A stretch of DNA of 11,890 nucleotides from Deltaproteobacteria bacterium RBG_13_49_15 (GTDB lineage: Bacteria; Desulfobacterota; Desulfobacteria; Desulfobacterales; UBA2156). The notes beneath the pieces were generated by a model, which was given only the letters and a program-made list of their open reading frames with translations, did not search any database and was not told the origin of the DNA. Where the stretch lies: the NCBI GenBank assembly GCA_001797695.1, contig MGQD01000021.1:15731-27620 (forward strand), in the 5' to 3' direction. Positions 8,020 to 11,890 of the stretch are shown in pieces. Within the stretch, counting starts at the first letter, position 1, and the number at the start of each line of letters is the position of its first letter. Made by a program: the position numbers and the translations under genes.

Positions 8020-9027
8020 TTAAAGGAGGATTTCGGAAATGATTTTCGAGAATGCCATAAGCATCATTACCCATATCATGGACGACAGAAGCATGAGATC
8101 ACAGGCCTTCCGGATATGACCGTCTTTGACTAAACCGAATCGTTTTCCGATGAATGGTTTTGTCATCATCTTTCCGGCGTATCGGTTCGGTCCTCCGAGG
8201 CGTACGACCAAAGCGCCCGCGAATGCCGCCTCTGAAAAACCGGAATTGGGGCTGAAATGAGATCGTCCTTCCCGGATAGCGGTCAGGAGAGACACCTTTC
8301 CTTTTCCGGCAAGAAGATGCGCGCAAAGGGATATGAGAGGGACGCTTAGCCTTGCCGGAATATAATTGGCCCCATCGTCGATCCTGGCCGCGGCTTTCCC
8401 GAAGTGGATGTAAGCTTCATTCTTATGGCCGATCATGGAGTCGAGCGTATTGACCATTTTGTAAGCCATTGCAAGAGGGGCTCCTCCGATGGCGGCATAA
8501 AAAAGCGGAGAGACCACTCCGTCCACGAGGTTTTCAGCCACGGATTCAACGGCCGCGCGAGCTACCCCCTCCGGATCGAGCTGATTTACATCCCTCCCCA
8601 CGATGCGGGAAACCTTTATTCTCGCCTTTTCAAGGGATCCTTCTTGCAGGGCGTCTAAAACTTCTTGTGCCGCTTTTTCAAGGGATCGGGCGGATATGGA
8701 GTAATAGATCAAAACGATTTCTAAAGCGGTTCCAAAAAACGGATGAATATCCCTGCTAAATCTTAAAATGAGGGCCGTGGCGCCCCAGGAGATTGCTATC
8801 AGCAGAATCGAAAAAAGAGCACCCGAAGTAACAAGACGAGCCGGAATCGATCGAAACGCTTTTTCCAATAATGCAATGGTTTTCCCCATCCAGCGCACCG
8901 GGTGCGGAAATGTGTGCGGATCACCCAGAATAAGATCCAGAATAAACGCACTGATCAATATATACCAGGGGGTCGGCCAATCCATCCTTCTCGCCTGAGA
9001 AAAATTCATGTTTGATTTTAAATTCAT
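8020..9027 (-). CDS. cbiB: Adenosylcobinamide-phosphate synthase CbiB/CobD
   Basis: Integral membrane enzyme of cobalamin biosynthesis that attaches the aminopropanol (phosphate) arm to adenosylcobyric acid, giving adenosylcobinamide (phosphate). The family blocks are all present: DLILGDP...HPVRWMG near the N-terminus (about 31-48), then VGRDVNQLDPEGVARAAVESVAENLVDGVVSPLFY, NTLDSMIGHKNE, GKAAARIDDGANYIPARL, and SPNSGFSEAAFAGAL. Hydrophobic segments near 22-34, 68-90, 100-112 and 312-330 fit a polytopic membrane protein. The frame starts at ATG 9027, but ATG 8985 (MDWPTPWY) gives an N-terminus closer to the family's usual length, with purine-rich AGGCGAGAAGG before it. Neither start has a clear ribosome site. 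No other cobalamin gene and no B12 riboswitch is visible nearby. It is followed by the copper operon after 147 bp, with no strong terminator between. Confidence 0.95.
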   Translation of the reverse strand: MNLKSNMNFSQARRMDWPTPWYILISAFILDLILGDPHTFPHPVRWMGKTIALLEKAFRSIPARLVTSGALFSILLIAISWGATALILRFSRDIHPFFGTALEIVLIYYSISARSLEKAAQEVLDALQEGSLEKARIKVSRIVGRDVNQLDPEGVARAAVESVAENLVDGVVSPLFYAAIGGAPLAMAYKMVNTLDSMIGHKNEAYIHFGKAAARIDDGANYIPARLSVPLISLCAHLLAGKGKVSLLTAIREGRSHFSPNSGFSEAAFAGALVVRLGGPNRYAGKMMTKPFIGKRFGLVKDGHIRKACDLMLLSSMIWVMMLMAFSKIISEILL

Positions 9028-9093
9028 ACCATAACATGCCGATAATGATCAATGATAGAAAGGATTTTGAAGGCGCCTACCGTAGAGGAATAA

Positions 9094-9117
9094 ACCCTGC
9101 AGTTGCAACAACAGGGT
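9094..9117. repeat. Inverted repeat ACCCTG...CAGGGT
   Basis: Perfect 6-bp arms (9094-9099 and 9112-9117) enclose a 12-nt loop that contains the 8-bp palindrome GTTGCAAC (9102-9109). It lies in the cbiB leader on the - strand, so it may be an operator or a leader stem. No T-run follows on either strand. Confidence 0.5.
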
Positions 9118-9122
9118 AAATA

Positions 9123-9138
9123 TTTATCCGGGGATAAA
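9123..9138. repeat. 16-bp near-continuous palindrome
   Basis: TTTATCC-GG-GGATAAA has perfect 7-bp arms around a 2-bp centre. The centre is too tight for a stable RNA hairpin, so a protein-binding dyad in DNA is the more natural reading. It shares bases with the adjacent AAAATCGTC repeat. Confidence 0.5.
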
Positions 9139-9180
9139 ATCGTCTGTTTTTTTTATTAAAATCGTCTTTTGGACGATTTT
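9136..9180. terminator. Terminator-like hairpin with an alternative upstream arm
   Basis: AAAATCGTC (9158-9166) and GACGATTTT (9172-9180) form a perfect 9-bp stem with loop TTTTG, A-rich before and T-rich after, so it could act on either strand. A second copy of AAAATCGTC (9136-9144), followed by eight T's (9147-9154), could pair with the same GACGATTTT, giving two exclusive structures. It lies between two divergent genes, where neither needs a terminator; an attenuator, an operator array or the end of a small RNA are possible. Function is not shown. Confidence 0.5.
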
Positions 9181-9237
9181 CAACAATGAAACGGATGCAC
9201 TAATATCAACAGGTGGAGTCAGGTGATTCGAACCATC

Positions 9238-9434
9238 TTGATGGCTTCGTAAAAGCCTTTTTCGATCTTATCAAACTTGTTGAATCCGTAAAAAATCGAA
9301 ATTGGGATGGCAAAGTAAAAAGCTTCAGATGCAAGGCGCGCAAATCCTGAGGAATGAGGCGTACTTACGAGGTACTCCGCAATGACGAAGAATGCAGCGC
9401 AACGCAGCAGGTGAACTTTTTACGAAGCCATCAA
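9238..9434. mobile_element. MITE-like intergenic repeat with 17-bp terminal inverted repeats
   Basis: A 197-bp element bounded by TTGATGGCTTCGTAAAA (9238-9254) and its exact reverse complement (9418-9434). It encodes no transposase. Inside are a related motif GATGGCAAAGTAAAAAG (9306-9322) and a hairpin GGCGTAC/GTACTCC (9358-9364 with 9372-9378, one mismatch, 7-nt loop). No clear target-site duplication flanks it. A partial copy occurs at 10743. Similar GATGGCTTCGTAAAA-ended repeats are, as far as I recall, frequent in deltaproteobacterial genomes, but I cannot name a catalogued family. It sits directly upstream of the TSCPD gene (48 bp from its start) and may contribute to that gene's leader or promoter. 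Confidence 0.75.
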
Positions 9435-9482
9435 ACTTGAATAGAACGGATTCCCGGTTATTTCGAAAAAAAAGGTTCATAT

Positions 9483-10433
9483 TTGTCTGAAACCGAGAAA
9501 AAAATTGACCGGTATGTCTTTCCAACCCACGGTGTTTGTCCGCCTGAGATTCATTTTCAATTGGCGGGTGGAGTATTGAAAAACGTCCGTTTTGTGGGCG
9601 GAGGATGTCCGGGGAATGCCCAACTCGTCGGACGATTGCTGGAAGGAAAATCGTTAGATGATGTTTTGAAATATCTGGACGGCATTTCATGCAGAAACAA
9701 CACCTCATGCCCTGATCAGTTGTCCGTTGCCCTGACTGAGGCGTTGAGAGGGAGTCTGAAGCCTGCCCGCTCGTTTCGTCTCTTTTCCGATGATTTAACC
9801 GGAACACGTATCGGCTTAATCGGTGAATTGGATGGAAACAGGGATTTGCTTAAAACTCTTATTTCATCCATCCGGGGACAAGGGGTGGATACCATCCACT
9901 ATCTGGGAAATACGGTCGGCCAATCGCAAAAAAGCAGGCCGTTTTTCCGATTGGTTAATCAGGAAAATATCCGGGTCGTTCTTGGAGAGCGGGACTGGAG
10001 ATGCGCCCAGGGGGAAGAAGGCGGGAATTTCCCGAAACTGACCCGGAAGGAACGGGATTCCTTATGCCTGTTCCCTCAGGTGCTCTCTTTTCGGCTTGGC
10101 GAGAAGACAGGGATGGCGTTTTATGGTCGATATCTTCTTTCCCTTGAAGATTTTTCCGATTTCGAACCGTTTGCGCTGGAAATGAACATGGTTTGCGGCC
10201 TTACGGACCTAATGCAGGATGAAACTGTCTTCGGGGCGCTGGAAGCCATGGTTTCTCAGTTTACCGCTCAGATCGTGGTTTTCAGTCAACGAGAGAGCTG
10301 GGGGCATTGGCACATCAAGGATGTTGACTTCATCAGTTTGGGAAAAGCCCGGGAAGACGATCGGTTGAGTTGGGGGTTGCTGGAACACGGAGACTCCGGG
10401 ATCCGCTTTCGCGTCATGCGTGATAACTTATAG
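9483..10433 (+). CDS. TSCPD four-cysteine domain fused to a degenerate metallophosphoesterase-like domain
   Basis: Two-domain soluble protein of 316 residues, function unknown. Residues 8-88 match the small four-Cys TSCPD family (TIGR03905-like; a related domain occurs in some class II ribonucleotide reductases): GVCP with C19, GGGCPGN with C42, and CRNNTSCPDQ with C70 and C76, all four kept. Residues 108-312 follow the calcineurin-like (YfcE/MJ0936-type) layout, but the metal ligands are altered: SDxHGN is GELDGN (114-119), LGD is LGN (141-143), GNHD is GERD (168-171), and the GHTH position reads SQRE (268-271), although GHWH occurs at 274-277. Phosphatase activity is therefore doubtful. The start is TTG 9483, preceded by AAAGG 7 nt upstream; no in-frame ATG lies before the conserved block and a stop at 9438 limits extension. 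The TAG stop forms part of the ribosome site of the next gene, so the pair is probably co-translated. Confidence 0.88.
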   Translation: MSETEKKIDRYVFPTHGVCPPEIHFQLAGGVLKNVRFVGGGCPGNAQLVGRLLEGKSLDDVLKYLDGISCRNNTSCPDQLSVALTEALRGSLKPARSFRLFSDDLTGTRIGLIGELDGNRDLLKTLISSIRGQGVDTIHYLGNTVGQSQKSRPFFRLVNQENIRVVLGERDWRCAQGEEGGNFPKLTRKERDSLCLFPQVLSFRLGEKTGMAFYGRYLLSLEDFSDFEPFALEMNMVCGLTDLMQDETVFGALEAMVSQFTAQIVVFSQRESWGHWHIKDVDFISLGKAREDDRLSWGLLEHGDSGIRFRVMRDNL

Positions 10434-10438
10434 GAGAG
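10433..10438 (+). promoter_or_regulatory. Ribosome-binding site of the selenoprotein gene
   Basis: GGAGAG, beginning in the TAG stop of the TSCPD gene, lies 5 nt before ATG 10444. The only later ATG that avoids the TGA, at 10510, has no such site. This places translation initiation upstream of the in-frame TGA. Confidence 0.8.
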
Positions 10439-10443
10439 TAGAA

Positions 10444-10734
10444 ATGATGGAAAAGGTTCGCGTAGATGTTCTTCTGACCGACTTCAGGCAGTGACTGGCC
10501 TGCGTCTATATGGCGGAATCGGTAAAGGTTTTACCTGAGGAAATACAAGCGCTTATCGATATTCATGAATGGGATATGCGGACGCGACCGGGGATTCAGC
10601 GTTTCAAGGAACTCAAGGCCAGATCACTCCCGAGCGTGGCCTTGGATGAAGACTTGATCTATGAATCGATTATTCCCGGACAGGAGGAATTGATTCACGA
10701 AATCCGAAGGAGGCATCAGATAAAAAACACCTGA
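10444..10734 (+). CDS. Probable thioredoxin-fold selenoprotein with UxxC motif (TGA recoded at 10492)
   Basis: Read from ATG 10444 through one in-frame TGA (10492-10494), the gene gives a 96-residue thioredoxin-like protein. A first strand (VRVDVLLTDF, 5-14) runs into U17-L-A-C20, the place of the CxxC redox motif. A helix follows (22-35), a second strand ALIDIHEWDM (36-45), then SLPSVALDEDLIYESIIP (61-78) with P63 as the likely cis-proline opposite the active site, and a final helix QEELIHEIRRR (80-90). Codons on both sides of the TGA are in the same frame and both read as protein. The likely role is a thiol or selenol oxidoreductase; the substrate is unknown. The gene starts 10 bp after the TSCPD gene and is probably in its operon. 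A conventional call from ATG 10510 (74 residues) would lack the active site. Alternatives are a TGA that inactivates a former Cys codon, or a sequencing error. No sel genes are in the window. Confidence 0.8.
10492..10494 (+). other. In-frame TGA, probable selenocysteine codon
   Basis: The TGA is codon 17 of the frame from ATG 10444. The next codons CTG GCC TGC make U-L-A-C, with U at the attacking position of a thioredoxin CxxC. It is the only stop between 10444 and the terminal TGA at 10732. Confidence 0.78.
10519..10538 (+). promoter_or_regulatory. Candidate bacterial SECIS hairpin
   Basis: GGTAAA (10521-10526) pairs perfectly with TTTACC (10530-10535), leaving loop GGT (10527-10529). With T10536 bulged, C10520-G10537 and T10519-A10538 lengthen the stem. 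The loop begins after 32 nt counted from the TGA, inside the 16-37 nt range described for bacterial SECIS elements, and starts with G as required. The GGU loop and bulged U recall the E. coli fdhF element. Recognition by SelB is inferred. Confidence 0.68.
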
Positions 10735-10742
10735 TTAAACAG

Positions 10743-10770
10743 GATGGCTTCGTAATACACCTTTTTCGCC
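10743..10770 (+). repeat. Partial copy of the GATGGCTTCGTAA repeat
   Basis: GATGGCTTCGTAA (10743-10755), followed after 6 nt by CCTTTTTCG, matches the left end of the 9238-9434 element. The rest of the element and the opposite terminus are absent. It lies in the 83-bp gap between the selenoprotein gene and the SMC-like gene, so it is probably a decayed or solo end. Confidence 0.65.
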
Positions 10771-10817
10771 AAAAGCGGACGACATATAAGCGTATCAAGC
10801 AAAGGATGGATCGATAA

Positions 10818-11813
10818 ATGGAAACAGCTCCTCTTTATCTCGAAACGGTGAGCATCGAAGGATTTAAATCCTTTTCCGAAAAGACGGAGATGGGTTTTGA
10901 ACCCGGAATCGGGGTGATTATCGGGAACAACGGGGTCGGAAAATCCAATATTTTGGATGCCATCGTCTGGGCTCTCGGGGAAGACGACCTGAACCGGCTG
11001 CGTTGCCGCAGCCGTTCCGAGCTTTTCTTTTCAGGATCCAAGAATTATCCTCCTGCTTCCAGGATCAGTGCGACCCTGACCTTTAAGGAAGGTAAAGGGG
11101 AAAAAGCGCCTGCCGTTAAACTGGGGAGAGAGATGACAACCGAAGGAGAAAACAGCTTCTGGGTAGGAAATCAAGTACTGGACCGGGACGGCTTCCAAAA
11201 ACAACTCGTTCAATTCGGCTTTAGTCATTCTCTTCGATCCATCATCCGGCAGGAGCAGATCAACGACATGCTCATGCTGGATCCGCGCCGGCGGTTTCAA
11301 TGGATCGGCGATCTGTTGAATGTCGACGGGAAAAAAGGATTGGCCGAGCGCCTGGAAAATGAAGTTCGCCCTCTTTTCCACCGATATCTTGATATCCTGA
11401 TTCCGGATGGAGAAGGGAAACTTCAGGTCATGAAGGGAAACGGCCAAAAAGGGGTGGAGGTCGAAGTCACCCTGCCGGGAAACCGGAATCGAAAAGCGCA
11501 CCAGCTCTCAGGAGGGGAGAAGTCGGTGACCAGTCTTGCATTGAAACTGGCGGTATTTGCCCAATTTGAAACCCCATTTTATCTTCTCGACGAGGTCGAG
11601 CCGTCTCTTGATTATACCAATCACAAATCGATGCAGGCGCTTCTGAAACAGGTGGCCTTAACCCGGCAGCTCATCATGATCACCCATCTCAGGAGCACGG
11701 TGGAGTTGGCAAACACGGTTCATGGGGTAAGAACCCGATGGGACGGTTCTTCATTTATGAAGTTTTATTTTGTGATGGATGAGAGATTGCTGCGGCTTTA
11801 TAAATGCTGCTGA
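10818..11813 (+). CDS. Armless SMC-like ATPase (head domain only)
   Basis: ABC-type ATPase of the SMC family in which the two head halves are joined directly. Residues 7-180 match the SMC N-terminal head: LETVSIEGFKSF, Walker A GNNGVGKSN (36-44), DAIVWALGE, then SIIRQEQIND (141-150) as the Q-loop and a stretch like the end of the SMC N-head (MLDPRRRFQWIGDLL). Residues 184-318 match the C-terminal head: LFHRYLDILIPDGEGKLQV, signature LSGGEKS (230-236), Walker B YLLDEVEPSLD (255-265) with catalytic E259, and the H-loop ITH with H290. All ATPase residues are present. At 331 residues it is under a third of a normal SMC (about 1150-1200); arms and hinge are missing, with the junction near residues 178-184. 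ATG 10818 follows a weak GGATGGA; a four-codon mini-frame (ATG 10806 to TAA 10817) abuts it. Function is unknown; DNA or nucleotide-dependent dimerisation is an inference. Confidence 0.88.
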   Translation: METAPLYLETVSIEGFKSFSEKTEMGFEPGIGVIIGNNGVGKSNILDAIVWALGEDDLNRLRCRSRSELFFSGSKNYPPASRISATLTFKEGKGEKAPAVKLGREMTTEGENSFWVGNQVLDRDGFQKQLVQFGFSHSLRSIIRQEQINDMLMLDPRRRFQWIGDLLNVDGKKGLAERLENEVRPLFHRYLDILIPDGEGKLQVMKGNGQKGVEVEVTLPGNRNRKAHQLSGGEKSVTSLALKLAVFAQFETPFYLLDEVEPSLDYTNHKSMQALLKQVALTRQLIMITHLRSTVELANTVHGVRTRWDGSSFMKFYFVMDERLLRLYKCC

Positions 11814-11815
11814 TT

Positions 11816-11890
11816 TTATCCTTGTTTCTTCTCTCTGGTCGACTGAAAATTAAGCAGCGCCTGCGGTTTGGAGTCTGCTTGAATGGCTGG
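11816..11890 (-). CDS. Possible 3' end of a convergent gene (partial)
   Basis: On the - strand one frame is open from the right window edge to a TAA at 11818-11816, giving about 24 hydrophilic residues ending FQSTREKKQG. The stop falls 2 bp after the stop of the SMC-like gene, which would be a tight convergent arrangement like that at 1311-1314. Too short for family recognition; it could be plain intergenic sequence. Confidence 0.3.
   Translation of the reverse strand, partial: PAIQADSKPQALLNFQSTREKKQG

Noticed and set aside
9028..9237. Cobalamin riboswitch upstream of cbiB
   Set aside because: The leader shows no B12-box-like conserved core; only simple palindromes are present.
9207..9240. 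tRNA-like 3' end on the - strand (GGTTCGAATC with a following TGACTCCA)
   Set aside because: The T-loop consensus is present, but the T-stem does not pair, the end is CCT rather than CCA, and no D-arm, anticodon arm or acceptor partner is found. At most a decayed remnant or attachment-site trace.
9325..9807. 160-residue open frame on the - strand
   Set aside because: It runs through the repeat element and antisense to the well-supported TSCPD domain, and its composition matches no family I know.
10510..10734. A 74-residue gene starting at ATG 10510
   Set aside because: There is no ribosome site before it, it lacks the first strand and active site of the fold, and the same frame extends upstream through a single TGA to a well-placed ATG at 10444.
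11031..11501. 156-residue open frame on the - strand
   Set aside because: It is antisense to the conserved SMC head motifs, which fix the coding strand.

Overview
The window (about 11.9 kb, moderate GC) looks like chromosomal DNA of an anaerobic Gram-negative bacterium, most likely a deltaproteobacterium (Desulfobacterota). This is an inference. It rests on a CusCBA-type tripartite metal pump, an anaerobic-style cobalamin gene (cbiB), an intergenic repeat with ends GATGGCTTCGTAAAA of a kind I associate with Desulfobacterales-like genomes, and a probable selenoprotein.

Left part (1-7872). A class III nucleotidyl cyclase, cut by the left edge, ends on the + strand. Its stop codon shares a CTAG palindrome with the stop of the convergent copper/silver efflux operon. 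That operon runs on the - strand as DUF3347 protein (7872-7348), outer-membrane channel CusC (7308-5983), adaptor lipoprotein CusB (5986-4553) and RND pump CusA (4556-1311). CusC/CusB and CusB/CusA overlap by ATGA, so their translation is probably coupled. Together they would take Cu(I)/Ag(I) from the periplasm to the outside. CusA keeps the three-methionine site and the proton-relay residues.

Middle (7873-9482). cbiB, for cobalamin nucleotide-loop assembly, lies on the same strand upstream of the efflux operon. A 455-bp divergent intergenic region follows. It holds a cluster of palindromes (9094-9180) and a 197-bp MITE-like element with 17-bp terminal inverted repeats (9238-9434). No cobalamin riboswitch is recognisable.

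Right part (9483-11890) is the most unusual. On the + strand there is a TSCPD four-cysteine domain fused to a calcineurin-like phosphoesterase domain whose metal ligands are largely replaced. It is followed 10 bp later by a small thioredoxin-fold gene whose reading frame is interrupted by one in-frame TGA. Read as selenocysteine, the TGA gives a U-x-x-C redox motif, and a hairpin with a GGU loop lies 32 nt downstream, as expected of a bacterial SECIS. A start at the ATG after the TGA would lose the active site. Next comes a 331-residue SMC-type ATPase in which the N- and C-terminal head halves are joined directly, without coiled-coil arms or hinge. A fragment of the intergenic repeat lies just upstream of it. 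The right edge may hold the last codons of a convergent gene.
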